From an uncultured Prevotellaceae bacterium (GTDB lineage Bacteria; Bacteroidota; Bacteroidia; Bacteroidales; Muribaculaceae), in assembly GCA_900320055.1 (NCBI GenBank), contig ONQS01000001.1, forward strand, positions 1-64,000: a stretch of DNA of 64,000 nucleotides, given 5' to 3'. Under the pieces are notes generated by a model that had not been told where the DNA came from, made no database searches, and worked only from the letters and a program-made list of their open reading frames with translations. How positions within the stretch are numbered: position 1 is the stretch's first letter; every line of letters begins with the position of its first letter. Made by a program: the position numbers and the translations under genes. Below, piece by piece: positions 26,697-35,842 of the stretch.

Positions 26697-26704
26697 CAAA
26701 AGTA
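26697..26704 (-). promoter_or_regulatory. Putative -7 element of lon
   Basis: Minus-strand TACTTTTG lies 73 bases upstream of the lon start. A TTTG occurs 23 bases further upstream, slightly beyond the ideal spacing. Confidence 0.5.
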
Positions 26705-26765
26705 CAAAATTCCATCGGATTGGGGGGCAAATGCACACATCATTTATAGAAAAATAACATAACAA

Positions 26766-26797
26766 CAAGCGGCCCGCACCATGAGGCAGGCCGCTTG
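26766..26797 (-). terminator. Terminator of the TolB-like/amidase operon
   Basis: Nearly perfect nine-base arms, CAAGCGGCC (from 26766) and GGCCGCTTG (26789-26797), are followed on the minus strand by T-rich sequence. They lie 22 bases past the stop of the amidase gene. Confidence 0.65.
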
Positions 26798-26819
26798 AGG
26801 ATAGGATGTGGCTATATCG

Positions 26820-29800
26820 TTAGCGGACTCTGAGCAGACTGTCGATCAATGCGGTCACATCATCGATGTTGATCTTGCCGCTGTTGTCCACGTCGGCTGC
26901 ATTGGAGTCGAAGGGCTGAGGATTGGCGCCCAGCAGATAATCGATAAGCGTAGTGACATCGTCGATAGTCGTGCGACCATCGCAGTTGACGTCGCCAACC
27001 ACACCAGCAATAGTGATCTCGCCCATTGCGGGAGTGGTGTGGATGTTCTCGTCGGTCGGCAAGGAGTAGATGCCGATGTTGCCGCCGGCACATACCAGGT
27101 TGCCTGCATAGTCAAATGCCATCTGGAAGATGGAACCTGCACCATTGACTGCGTCGGCCTTGAAGGAGTACTTCGGCGAGATGTCGGGCGTGGTGCCGTC
27201 CCATGTCAGGTCGTAGAATTGTAGTGTGCCACTGCCGTCATTCACAACGAGCATGTCGCAGGCGTCGTTGACGGTAAAGCCGGCACGATCGCTACCGTTG
27301 AGCATCTCGTTATAGGGCGCACGACCAGAGTTGAACGTCACATTGCCCTCGCTGTCGACAAACATGAGCGACGGAACGCCGGCGTCGTTGTTGCCTGCGC
27401 TGCGGTATTGCGCAACCCATACGCCTCGGCCTTGAGCATCGGCCACTACGTTGCCGTTGGTGTTCAACTGCCAAGCGCCGATATCAAAGTACTGGCTGGG
27501 TGCGGTGTCCCAAGTGCTGACGACAGTGCCATCGGGTTGACCGATATTGTAAACACCCACGCCATTGCCGAAGTCCTCCAGGTAGACATACAGTTTGGTC
27601 TCCGCACCTGTGCCGCCAATAGCCACACCGGGTGTGGATGATCCGACGTTCTCACCATTATTGGTGATCAGACCGCTGCTGGCGCGTGTGCCAACAAAGA
27701 ACTCGGTCCAATCTCCAGCGAGGTTCTCAGGATCGGCAATGTAGACGCCCGAGGTGCCATCGCCCCAATCGGGAACGTACAGTTTGCCCTGTGCGTCAAG
27801 ACCCATACGGTAGTTGCTGCTCCAACTGTGGCCGCCGCGATACAGGTCGCTGCTTACGCGCTGGCCTTGTGCATCGTAGAGATAGATACCGTTGCTGGCA
27901 CTGCCGCTCGAGGGACGGTGACCGGCATAGATGGTACCCATCTTGGGGCTGGCCGGAGACTTATCGACTGCCACAAACAACTGGCCAGTGTAAGTCTCAT
28001 TGAGCGGGTTGATGCGCTTGATGGTGGTGATTGGCTCACCCTCGACGGTAACAGACCAGTTCAGTTTGCTGCCAGGCTGTACACCCTCAAGTTCCTTCAC
28101 ATTGATGGTGACAGTGTTCTCACCGGCATGGACATCAGGAACATTGACGGTGGCAACCGCATTGCCCTCACTGTCGGTAAACGTGATGTAAGCGCTCTTG
28201 GCATCATCGTTGGCCTGGAAGGTGAATGTATTGCCCTCGGCAGTCAGACCAAAGGCATAGATGCCCTTGACGGCAGGTTGAGTGTCTGCTGCAGCCTGCC
28301 ACTTGGTCAACTTGTTGTCCTGCATCAGATACAGGTAGATGTCCTCGCCCTTGACAGATGCGCCGGTTGCCATAAACTGGCTGGGAAGCGGCGTCAGGTC
28401 GGTGTTGGTCGTGGCTACGAGAGCCGCTTGGTCAAGGCCTGCGGTGATGTCATACAACTTGATGCCTGCTACGGAGGTCTCGTTCATATAGGGCGTTACC
28501 ATATACTGGTGCTGCGCATACTTGAAGAACGATGATCCCATGGCCAGCGTGTCGGCAGGAGCGGAGGCCAAGCGGCCAACCACCTCGCTGTCTGTGCCAT
28601 TGGCGTTGGCGGTGGCAACTTCCATCATCAGGGTGTGCTCACCATTGAGCATGACTTGGTCATCGTTGCGCGGAGAGAGTACCACTTGAGGAACACCAAT
28701 CTTGCTGCGGGTGAAGTTGCTGCTGGCGGAAATCGTCTTCTCGGTGTAGATGGTGCTGGCAATCTGGTCGTTGGCAATGTTGAGTTTCAGGAACCTCATG
28801 CCGCCGGCGCTCGATGCCGCGTCGTTCGTGCCGATGATGGTGACCGTGCAGTTGTTAGCCTCGCCATTGATAGTGAGGGACTGGGCACGGTAGTAATAGA
28901 AGTTAGCCGAACTCTGGGTCGTTACCCACTGGATAGGATCGCTATCGTAATCTGCCCACTTGTACAGGCGCAAGGTGCCACGCTCATAGCCGGCATTGAC
29001 TTGTCCATCGCCAAACTGGGTCTGAACACAGTTGATGCCCACGAGTTGATCATCGGCTGTGAAGGCGATGTCGTTCAGTCGGCTGTAGAAGCCGGCATTG
29101 TTAGGCTCAACGTCTGCAATGCCAACGATGCTCAATTCCTTGACAATGGCGTTGCTGACATTGTCAATCAGGTAGATATGAGGCGTTGCGTCTTCATCAT
29201 TGGTCAGTACAACAGTGCTGTCGCCACGCACGATCATCCGCTTGATGGTACCGCTCAAATCATAGGTGGTGCCGTCGTCATGGGTGAGTTCGAGACGAGT
29301 GGGTGCAGTGACATACCCGGGCAGTTCAGGCTCAGGATAATTCTGATACAGATTGGTGGGTATCTCATAATCCTCACGCTCGAGCATGGGCACGGCATAA
29401 GTGGTCTTGTTGGCTTCGACAACGATATCGCCAAATGCCTTGTTGATCAAATCCAGCCACTGGCTGTCGACGGTCTCGGCCGTGAATTCGCCGGAAGGTT
29501 TGTAACCCTCGGCAGCGACACTCAGGGTATAGGTGCCGGGAGCCAGGTTTTCAAACACAAACACGCCATTCTTAAGCGTATCGGTGGTGTATGTGCCCAC
29601 GGCGTTGCCGTCCTTGTACAAGGTGACGACCGCGCCATCGATGGGAGCCCATTGGTCTATCGAAGTGGCGTTGTACTTGTACAGGTTATGGACCAGGTGG
29701 TTGTGCATATCCTTGACAGAACCCATGATGTAGCCGGTGCTCTCGGGATTGAGGCCGAAATACTCGCAGATGCCACGGGCGATGCGGATGCCTTCCTGGT

Positions 29801-30572
29801 GGCAATAGTCCATATTCAACGCGCGGTGGCGTGCGGGCTGGTAGGTATGGAAATAACCCTCTACCAGGAAGCCCGGTGCCCCATGTTTGAGCACACCCAG
29901 ATAACCAGTATAGGCGATGCCGGTGTTGGGATCGACACGAGTCGAGGAACTGCCATAGAAGTCGATGTCGCCACGGATGTTAGGACTCGTGGGACTATAG
30001 TAGTTCATCACGTCAATCTCGTTGGTGTAGAATAGCGGCCAGCAAGCCTGAGCCATGTCGCGGCTGCCGGGTGCGTAGTCACCGCCAGCACCATCCTTGC
30101 CACGATACAGTATCAGCGGGTAATTGGTCGATGTGCCGTCGGTGGCAGCGTTGGAGTGGTGCGACAAGAACATGTCGTAGTTGCCCACTTCCACCTCCTC
30201 GCAGATTTCTGACAGAGGACGGTTGTAAATCTCGGCATCGGGTGCGTCTTTTACATAGGGGTAAGGGCCGTTAAACCATCTGGACATGGTGATGTTTTCG
30301 GGCTTCACACCCATCTTGATGAGTGTGGCACGGGTCTGTATGGACTTCCATAGGTTGGTGTTTGACTCGTAGAAGCCATTGGTGTCGGGACGGCCGGTCT
30401 CGGGAAGCATCGGGTAGGGGATGGTAGCCATCGGGCGGTCGTTAGGTCCCCAACTGCCATGACCGGGATTCAGATAGATGCGCACTTCGTCGGCGGTCTT
30501 TGCCTGCATTGCGCCTGCTGCCATGATGGCGGCTACGGCAAGTAAGATAATCTTTTTCATAGCGGTCATCAT
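26820..30572 (-). CDS. Secreted N-acetylmuramoyl-L-alanine amidase fused to a propeller-like region and dockerin
   Basis: The 1250-residue protein has a signal peptide (about 1-24), then an Amidase_3-type zinc domain (about 28-285). Its motifs are IYLNPGHGSWG (His ligand), a Glu in the FYESNTN region, and MFLSHHSNAA (second His). A carboxypeptidase-regulatory-like beta domain follows (about 320-365), then a long beta-rich region that looks like propeller repeats. The C-terminus is a two-unit dockerin with intact loops (DVNCDGRTTIDD and DVDNSGKINIDD). It is predicted to cleave peptide stems from peptidoglycan or its fragments. Its ATG overlaps the stop of the upstream gene by four bases, so the two are translationally coupled. 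The multi-domain length is far beyond ordinary amidases. Confidence 0.85.
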   Translation of the reverse strand: MMTAMKKIILLAVAAIMAAGAMQAKTADEVRIYLNPGHGSWGPNDRPMATIPYPMLPETGRPDTNGFYESNTNLWKSIQTRATLIKMGVKPENITMSRWFNGPYPYVKDAPDAEIYNRPLSEICEEVEVGNYDMFLSHHSNAATDGTSTNYPLILYRGKDGAGGDYAPGSRDMAQACWPLFYTNEIDVMNYYSPTSPNIRGDIDFYGSSSTRVDPNTGIAYTGYLGVLKHGAPGFLVEGYFHTYQPARHRALNMDYCHQEGIRIARGICEYFGLNPESTGYIMGSVKDMHNHLVHNLYKYNATSIDQWAPIDGAVVTLYKDGNAVGTYTTDTLKNGVFVFENLAPGTYTLSVAAEGYKPSGEFTAETVDSQWLDLINKAFGDIVVEANKTTYAVPMLEREDYEIPTNLYQNYPEPELPGYVTAPTRLELTHDDGTTYDLSGTIKRMIVRGDSTVVLTNDEDATPHIYLIDNVSNAIVKELSIVGIADVEPNNAGFYSRLNDIAFTADDQLVGINCVQTQFGDGQVNAGYERGTLRLYKWADYDSDPIQWVTTQSSANFYYYRAQSLTINGEANNCTVTIIGTNDAASSAGGMRFLKLNIANDQIASTIYTEKTISASSNFTRSKIGVPQVVLSPRNDDQVMLNGEHTLMMEVATANANGTDSEVVGRLASAPADTLAMGSSFFKYAQHQYMVTPYMNETSVAGIKLYDITAGLDQAALVATTNTDLTPLPSQFMATGASVKGEDIYLYLMQDNKLTKWQAAADTQPAVKGIYAFGLTAEGNTFTFQANDDAKSAYITFTDSEGNAVATVNVPDVHAGENTVTINVKELEGVQPGSKLNWSVTVEGEPITTIKRINPLNETYTGQLFVAVDKSPASPKMGTIYAGHRPSSGSASNGIYLYDAQGQRVSSDLYRGGHSWSSNYRMGLDAQGKLYVPDWGDGTSGVYIADPENLAGDWTEFFVGTRASSGLITNNGENVGSSTPGVAIGGTGAETKLYVYLEDFGNGVGVYNIGQPDGTVVSTWDTAPSQYFDIGAWQLNTNGNVVADAQGRGVWVAQYRSAGNNDAGVPSLMFVDSEGNVTFNSGRAPYNEMLNGSDRAGFTVNDACDMLVVNDGSGTLQFYDLTWDGTTPDISPKYSFKADAVNGAGSIFQMAFDYAGNLVCAGGNIGIYSLPTDENIHTTPAMGEITIAGVVGDVNCDGRTTIDDVTTLIDYLLGANPQPFDSNAADVDNSGKINIDDVTALIDSLLRVR

Positions 30573-31465
30573 TTGGTTACGTTAATAATAAATGCCTCTC
30601 CGGCAGGAGTGCTGAAAACAATCTTGCCGCTGGTGGCGTGCGGATACATGGCGATGCTGGAATCGTCGGTGAGCACCTGAGTGGTGCCCTCAAGGGTTGC
30701 TGCTACGATGGTCGAGGCGTAGATGAACTCTCCATCATCCTTGTCCATCATGCCCACGATTGTGTTGTCGTCATACCATACGGGGGCACGCATCTGTCCC
30801 ACCTTGCGCGCATTGCTGCCATCCAGGTTGCACACATAGGTGCCGTGGGCAGCCAGGTAATAGAGCACCTTGGTGCCGTCGGGCGACAATGAGGGCCACA
30901 GGTAACTGAATTGATTACCATTGGGCGACAAGTTGCGTGTTTTGCCACCGATGGTGATCTTCAACTGGCCCTTGTCGATAGACAACACGGGAAGGTTCTG
31001 TGCCTTGGCGGTGCCGATGGCCTTCTTGCTGAACTTGCCCTTGTTGACTGCACCGGCACTGACGGCATCAACACTGTAACCCTGCAGATTGCGGGTGGGC
31101 TTGACGAGCACTTGTGAAATCCCGGTTGAGAGATTCACACTCTTGAGCGTTGACATGCGCAGATGCTTCTCATTGATGGTGCTCTCGCGATAGACGACGG
31201 TCTGGCCGTCTGGCGAGATCTTCACGTTGTGGCCAGCACTGGGGGCAGTGCTCAGCGATTGGGTCTGGCCACTCGTCAGGTCTAGTTTGGTGAGGCCTTG
31301 GTTGGTCGCACTGGTCAGCAGCAGGTAGTCACCTTGCGGGCTGATTGCGGCGACGGCCGCTTTGCCAGGCAGATTGACCTTCTCGATCGAGGTCACATTC
31401 AGTACCTGACCCATTGCACTCATCGTTAGACCTAACGCTAATGCGAAAATAATCTTTCTCATCAT
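30569..31465 (-). CDS. Exported TolB-like beta-propeller protein
   Basis: The 298-residue protein has a signal peptide (about 1-20; the start may be the first or second of two consecutive Met codons). Repeated propeller-blade motifs are visible, such as AAISPQGDYLLLTS, VKISPDGQTVVYRES and PSLSPDGTKVLYYL, each with the SPDG turn typical of TolB/WD40-like PD40 repeats. It is likely periplasmic or surface exposed. It shares an operon and an ATGA start/stop overlap with the amidase downstream, so it may assist or localise that enzyme (inference). No Tol-Pal partners are nearby, so it should not be called tolB. Confidence 0.78.
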   Translation of the reverse strand: MMRKIIFALALGLTMSAMGQVLNVTSIEKVNLPGKAAVAAISPQGDYLLLTSATNQGLTKLDLTSGQTQSLSTAPSAGHNVKISPDGQTVVYRESTINEKHLRMSTLKSVNLSTGISQVLVKPTRNLQGYSVDAVSAGAVNKGKFSKKAIGTAKAQNLPVLSIDKGQLKITIGGKTRNLSPNGNQFSYLWPSLSPDGTKVLYYLAAHGTYVCNLDGSNARKVGQMRAPVWYDDNTIVGMMDKDDGEFIYASTIVAATLEGTTQVLTDDSSIAMYPHATSGKIVFSTPAGEAFIINVTK

Positions 31466-31555
31466 ACTTTAGGTAATGGTTTAAGTGTTAAACAATGTTG
31501 GTTATTAAAACTATAAAATTGGTTGTTCGTGCTTGGTTTGTATAAATAATTGCAG

Positions 31556-31587
31556 CAAAAGTAATCAAACAAAATGTAAATAACAAA
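31556..31587 (-). promoter_or_regulatory. Promoter of the TolB-like/amidase operon
   Basis: Minus-strand TTTG (31587-31584), a 20-base spacer and TACTTTTG (31563-31556) are close to the Bacteroidetes consensus. The element lies about 90 bases upstream of the start at 31465. Confidence 0.6.
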
Positions 31588-31706
31588 TAAATTATATTTA
31601 AAAACATTAATTTGTTAGTAACTTGTGACCCGTCTGATGGAATGAAAGAAGAGAGCCATGTTGTGACCCTCTTCTGATATAGAAATAATGATGATTTAGC
31701 AGTATC

Positions 31707-32645
31707 TTATTTGAAAAGGAATACTTCGCTGATAGATTCCTTCATGTGCACATGCTTGATGGTGCGGGCAAAAAGTTTGTCAACGCTCAGGATGCGCACC
31801 TTGGGGCACTTGTCTGTGTCAAAGGGGATACTGTCACTGATCACCAATTCGTTCAGACCGCTGGCCATAACGCGCTCGCTGGCGGGATCGCTCATCACGG
31901 CATGTGAGATATAGGCGCGAACGGTTTTTGCTCCGTGTTCCTTCATCAATGTAGCGGCCTTGCAGATGGTGCCTGCAGTATCCACCATATCGTCGATAAG
32001 AATGACGTCCTTGCCCTCGACTTCACCGATGATGGTCATGCTCTCGACCACATTGGCTCTTAGGCGATGCTTGTGGCACAGCACGAGCGGGGCATTGAAG
32101 TAGGTGGCATAAGAATTGGCGCGCTTGGCACCGCCCACGTCAGGCGAGGCAATGACCATGTTGTCACCCAAGTTCAGCGACTCAATGTCAGGAACAAACA
32201 TTGAGGAGGCATACAGGTGATCGACCGGAACATCAAAGAAGCCTTGGATCTGGTCGGCGTGCAAGTCCATGGTAATCAGTCGGTCGATGCCGGCGGCAAT
32301 GAGGATGTTGGCTACCAATTTTGCGGCAATCGATACACGGGGCTTGTCCTTGCGGTCCTGTCGTGCCCAACCGAAATAGGGGACAACAGCGATGACTTTT
32401 TGAGCCGATGCGCGCTTGGCGGCATCAACCATCAGTAGCAGTTCCATCAGGTTCTCGCTACTGTTGAACGTGGATTGGATCAGATACACTTCTGCACCAC
32501 GCACAGGCTCCTCGTAACACACTTCAAACTCTCCATCGGCAAAGTGCTGGATGTTAAGTTTGCCTAGTTCCACTCCCAGTTGATGGGCAATCTTCAGGGC
32601 TACATAACGTGAGTTAGTCCCCGAGAACACTTTTAATTCAGCCAT
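31707..32645 (-). CDS. prs: Ribose-phosphate pyrophosphokinase
   Basis: The protein is 312 residues from MAELKVFSGTNSRYVA. Five upstream codons are open, but the ATG at 32645 fits the family start. It makes PRPP from ribose 5-phosphate and ATP for nucleotide, histidine, tryptophan and NAD synthesis. Signs are the MDLHADQIQGFFDVPVDHL segment, SPDVGGAKRA, and the PRPP-binding loop VILIDDMVDTAGTI. It is cytoplasmic and apparently monocistronic, with a -7 element 35 bases upstream. Confidence 0.97.
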   Translation of the reverse strand: MAELKVFSGTNSRYVALKIAHQLGVELGKLNIQHFADGEFEVCYEEPVRGAEVYLIQSTFNSSENLMELLLMVDAAKRASAQKVIAVVPYFGWARQDRKDKPRVSIAAKLVANILIAAGIDRLITMDLHADQIQGFFDVPVDHLYASSMFVPDIESLNLGDNMVIASPDVGGAKRANSYATYFNAPLVLCHKHRLRANVVESMTIIGEVEGKDVILIDDMVDTAGTICKAATLMKEHGAKTVRAYISHAVMSDPASERVMASGLNELVISDSIPFDTDKCPKVRILSVDKLFARTIKHVHMKESISEVFLFK

Positions 32646-32679
32646 ATCAAGAAGAATCAAGATTTAGTTAACTTCACGG

Positions 32680-32687
32680 CAAAGTTA
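32680..32687 (-). promoter_or_regulatory. Putative -7 element of prs
   Basis: Minus-strand TAACTTTG fits TAnnTTTG and lies 35 bases upstream of the prs start at 32645. Confidence 0.5.
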
Positions 32688-32781
32688 GTGATTTTAGATT
32701 GTTCTAGCCACATGTTTGCTGCAATATTTTCAAAAAAATGCAAAATAAATGCCTGATGGGCTGAATCTGTCTAGCAAGAGG

Positions 32782-34467
32782 TCAGTCCGTTGTGCATTGG
32801 ATGCGGGAAATCTTGAGTAGGACTGCGCCATGGGCATCGATGTGAACTTGCGCTGAGGAGTCATCAGTAAGAGCGATGCGGCCTTGCTGACCTGTCATGA
32901 GATCGGTGCAATCATAGTCGCCATGGGGCATCTGGGCACAATCCAGCGCGTGCTGCGGTATGCGCACCACCACATCTGCCATCGTGGGCCCAAAGTTGGT
33001 CACAACCAGGGTCATCTCACCGTCGCAATGGCGCAGATAGGCATAGTGCCGATGGGTGTCGAGTGTGTCCTGGTTAACATACATCAAGTCAAAGAACTGA
33101 CCGAATGCCAGCGTCTTATCGTCGCTGGCCAGGCGCAGCACCTTGCGATACAGAGATCGTAGACGGCGCTCGTGAGCCTTGGGCTTGCCGAGGTGCCATC
33201 GGCGCAGGCTGGGAACACTCCAGTAGTCGAAGATAGTCGTTCGGCCGTCCATGCCGCTATAACCCTCGGCATCAGCCGCGGGTTCTCCCAGTTCCTGTCC
33301 CGCATAGACCATAAACGGCGCTGTGCCCATGGTGGCTCCGACCACTAGGGCTGGCAGAGCCTTGAACGGGTCATCAAGGAATTGTGAGGAAGCGATGCGC
33401 TGTTCGTCGTGGTTCTCCAGAAAGTTAAGCATGTGACCTGCGATTCCTTCCACAGTCTGCCAGCAGTGGGTAAGGGCGCTTGCGGGCCAGTTCTCGCACA
33501 TGATTCCGCGCAGGGTGTCATAGAGGGTCACCTTATCGTATAGGTAATCAAAGCCGCCGTCATAGATGTAACTGTGATAGAGCGATACATCATAGATCTC
33601 GGCAATAAACACCATCTTCGGGTATCGCTCCTTGACACGCGCGACAGCCCAATGCCAGAATGCAACAGGCACCATGTGGACCATGTCGCAGCGGAAGCCA
33701 TCGATGCCCTTGCCTGCCCAGAACAGGAGGATGTCGAGCATCTTCGTCCAGGTGGGAGGTATGGGGTCGAAATGAGTGCTACCGTTCCATGGGTCAACGC
33801 CGTAGTTGAGTTTGACGGTTTCATACCAGTCGTCACGGCTCGGGGAGGCCGTGTAGCAATCGTTGCCTGTGGCGCGGGCGGGAAACTCGTGATAGGCTTT
33901 TTTGCCATGGCCCAAATCAATGCCTTTGGGACTGAATTCCTGACCGGTGATATAATAAAAGTTATTGTTCGGGTCAAAGAACATTGTCGGATTATCGCCC
34001 TCTCCCAGGTCTTTTACGCCGATGGGCTTAGCGTCGCTGCCATACTCGCGGGCAACATGGTTGGGTACAAAGTCGATGATAACCTGGAGGCCGGCATGAT
34101 GTGTGCGCTCGACGAGCGACTCAAACTCGGCCATTCGGTTCTTGACATTGACGGCCAGGTCGGGGCATACGTCATAGTAATCACGTATGGCATAGGGAGA
34201 GCCAGCCTTCCCCTTGACCACATGCGGGTTGCAGGGTGAGATGCCATGATGGGAATAGTTGGTGGCGGTGGCATGCTCTATGACGCCGGTGTACCACACA
34301 TGGGTTGCTCCCAACGATTTGATTGAATGGAGTTTGCTCTCGTCGATGTCGTTGAACTTGCCCACGCCGTTTTGCTTTATGTCACCATTGGTCACACAAT
34401 CCTCGGTAAGGTTGGTGAACCAGCGGGGCATCAGTTGGTAGATAATTGCTTTTTTGTTCTTTTTCAT
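32782..34467 (-). CDS. GH13 alpha-amylase family glycoside hydrolase, cytoplasmic
   Basis: The 561-residue protein begins MKKNKKAIIYQ without a signal peptide, so it probably acts on cytoplasmic glycogen or imported maltodextrins. The four GH13 regions are visible: VIDFVPNH, GIDGFRCDMVH (nucleophile Asp), VFIAEIYD (acid/base Glu) and FLENHDEQR (transition-state Asp). A short C-terminal beta domain follows. Subfamily and product are not certain. The -7 element ends four bases before the ATG, so the mRNA is probably leaderless. Confidence 0.92.
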   Translation of the reverse strand: MKKNKKAIIYQLMPRWFTNLTEDCVTNGDIKQNGVGKFNDIDESKLHSIKSLGATHVWYTGVIEHATATNYSHHGISPCNPHVVKGKAGSPYAIRDYYDVCPDLAVNVKNRMAEFESLVERTHHAGLQVIIDFVPNHVAREYGSDAKPIGVKDLGEGDNPTMFFDPNNNFYYITGQEFSPKGIDLGHGKKAYHEFPARATGNDCYTASPSRDDWYETVKLNYGVDPWNGSTHFDPIPPTWTKMLDILLFWAGKGIDGFRCDMVHMVPVAFWHWAVARVKERYPKMVFIAEIYDVSLYHSYIYDGGFDYLYDKVTLYDTLRGIMCENWPASALTHCWQTVEGIAGHMLNFLENHDEQRIASSQFLDDPFKALPALVVGATMGTAPFMVYAGQELGEPAADAEGYSGMDGRTTIFDYWSVPSLRRWHLGKPKAHERRLRSLYRKVLRLASDDKTLAFGQFFDLMYVNQDTLDTHRHYAYLRHCDGEMTLVVTNFGPTMADVVVRIPQHALDCAQMPHGDYDCTDLMTGQQGRIALTDDSSAQVHIDAHGAVLLKISRIQCTTD

Positions 34468-34471
34468 GTCG

Positions 34472-34479
34472 CAAAGATA
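34472..34479 (-). promoter_or_regulatory. -7 element of a probably leaderless transcript (amylase)
   Basis: Minus-strand TATCTTTG is followed by four bases and then the ATG at 34467. The spacing and GC-rich tetranucleotide match those before the starts at 20920 and 23066. Confidence 0.58.
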
Positions 34480-34594
34480 ACATTTTTTATTGACTTGGCA
34501 GTGAGCGGGCCCGAGTTAACAGAAGAGTATGAGTCAAACTGCGAGCGGATGTCATAAACTGAAGACTAAGAACAATAAACTGAAAACAATTTTG

Positions 34595-34602
34595 TACCTT
34601 TG
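34595..34602 (+). promoter_or_regulatory. -7 element of the PLP-lyase gene, in a duplicated 43-base promoter block
   Basis: TACCTTTG lies at the end of a 43-base block (34561-34603) that matches 35780-35822, upstream of tsaB, at 36 of 43 positions. It predicts a leader of about 80 bases. Confidence 0.6.
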
Positions 34603-34688
34603 CGCCATGTTATCAGATGGCTGACCGATGTGGCACAGCCCATGGCAGAATTCAGGATAGATGTTTAACACAAAAAAAAATCAGGACT

Positions 34689-35711
34689 ATGATATCATTT
34701 GAGAGTGATTACAACAATGGCTGTCACGAGGCTATACTCAGAAGGCTCGTTGAGACAAACGATGATCGCGCAACAGGTTACGGATTGGATGATTACTGTG
34801 CCGCAGCGCGTGACAAGGTGCGCCAGGCATGTGGTAAGCCTGAGGCTGATGTCTACTTTCTGGTAGGCGGCACGCAGACCAACGCCACTGTCATCGATGC
34901 CATGCTGCAATCCTATCAGGGCGTGCTGTCGGTCGAGACTGGGCACATCAATGTGCATGAGTCAGGCGCCATCGAATTTGGCGGTCACAAGGTGCTGGCC
35001 TTGCCGTCACACGATGGCCGCATGGATGCAGGCGAACTCAATCAATGGCTGCATGATTTCTATGCCGATCCCACGTTTGATCATATGGTGTTTCCCGGTA
35101 TGGTCTATATCACCTTTGCCACCGAGATGGGAACCATCTACACACGGGCCCAACTGCAAGCGATCAGCGACACATGCCGCAAGTATGACTTGCCCTTGTT
35201 TATCGATGGAGCCCGCTTGGGTTATGGCTTGATGGCTGAGGGCTGTGACATCACTCTGGAGCAACTGGCCGATATGTGTGATGTGTTCTACCTGGGGGGT
35301 ACCAAGTGCGGAGCCTATTGTGGAGAGGCCGTGGTCTTCCCCCGCAATAATGCGCCTGCCCACTTTTTCACGATCATCAAGCAGCACGGGGCATTGATGG
35401 CAAAGGGCCGTCTGCTCGGAATACAATTTGATGTGCTTATGCAGGACGACCTGTACTTCAAGATCGCCCGTCATGCTGTCCGGCAGGCGATGAGGCTACG
35501 TGAAGCCTTTGTGGCTCGTGGCTATGAGATGTATAGCGATTCTCCCACCAATCAACAATTTGTATTGCTCGATCAGGAGACAATCAAGCGCTTGGCTGAG
35601 GACTTCGTGTTTGAGCAATGGTTCCCTGTAGGGGATAAGATGAACTGCCGCTTTGTCACCAGTTGGGCAACAAGGACCGAAGACGTGGATGCCCTGATTT
35701 CAGCCCTGTGA
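34689..35711 (+). CDS. Threonine-aldolase-like PLP enzyme (beta-eliminating lyase family)
   Basis: The protein is 340 residues from the ATG at 34689; the frame is open from 34617, but that part lies in the leader. Fold-type I PLP features are VGGTQTNATVID, the HINVHESGAIEFGGHK region, FIDGARLGYGL (Asp that contacts the cofactor ring) and YLGGTKCGAYCGE, in which the Lys after GGT is the expected PLP anchor. It is probably a low-specificity L-threonine aldolase (glycine plus acetaldehyde) or a related lyase. It is cytoplasmic and monocistronic, 131 bases from tsaB. Confidence 0.85.
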   Translation: MISFESDYNNGCHEAILRRLVETNDDRATGYGLDDYCAAARDKVRQACGKPEADVYFLVGGTQTNATVIDAMLQSYQGVLSVETGHINVHESGAIEFGGHKVLALPSHDGRMDAGELNQWLHDFYADPTFDHMVFPGMVYITFATEMGTIYTRAQLQAISDTCRKYDLPLFIDGARLGYGLMAEGCDITLEQLADMCDVFYLGGTKCGAYCGEAVVFPRNNAPAHFFTIIKQHGALMAKGRLLGIQFDVLMQDDLYFKIARHAVRQAMRLREAFVARGYEMYSDSPTNQQFVLLDQETIKRLAEDFVFEQWFPVGDKMNCRFVTSWATRTEDVDALISAL

Positions 35712-35813
35712 TACTGTCGATGACAGTTGCGCTAATCCTTTATGCTTAGCCTGTTGGCAATGGATGACTCAAAAAAATCGAGGACTAAAAACTGTTAACT
35801 GGAAACTATTTTG

Positions 35814-35821
35814 TACCTTTG
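35814..35821 (+). promoter_or_regulatory. -7 element of the tsaB operon
   Basis: TACCTTTG lies in the second copy of the duplicated 43-base promoter block (35780-35822), 21 bases before the tsaB start. Confidence 0.6.
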
Positions 35822-35842
35822 CACGTTTTTTAGATAGAGAAA

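Noticed and set aside
28635-30035. Long plus-strand open frame (466 codons) opposite the amidase gene
   Set aside because: It is antisense to a clear coding frame with domain matches. Its composition (Val/Gly/Asp-rich) is typical of the shadow of a GC-rich gene.
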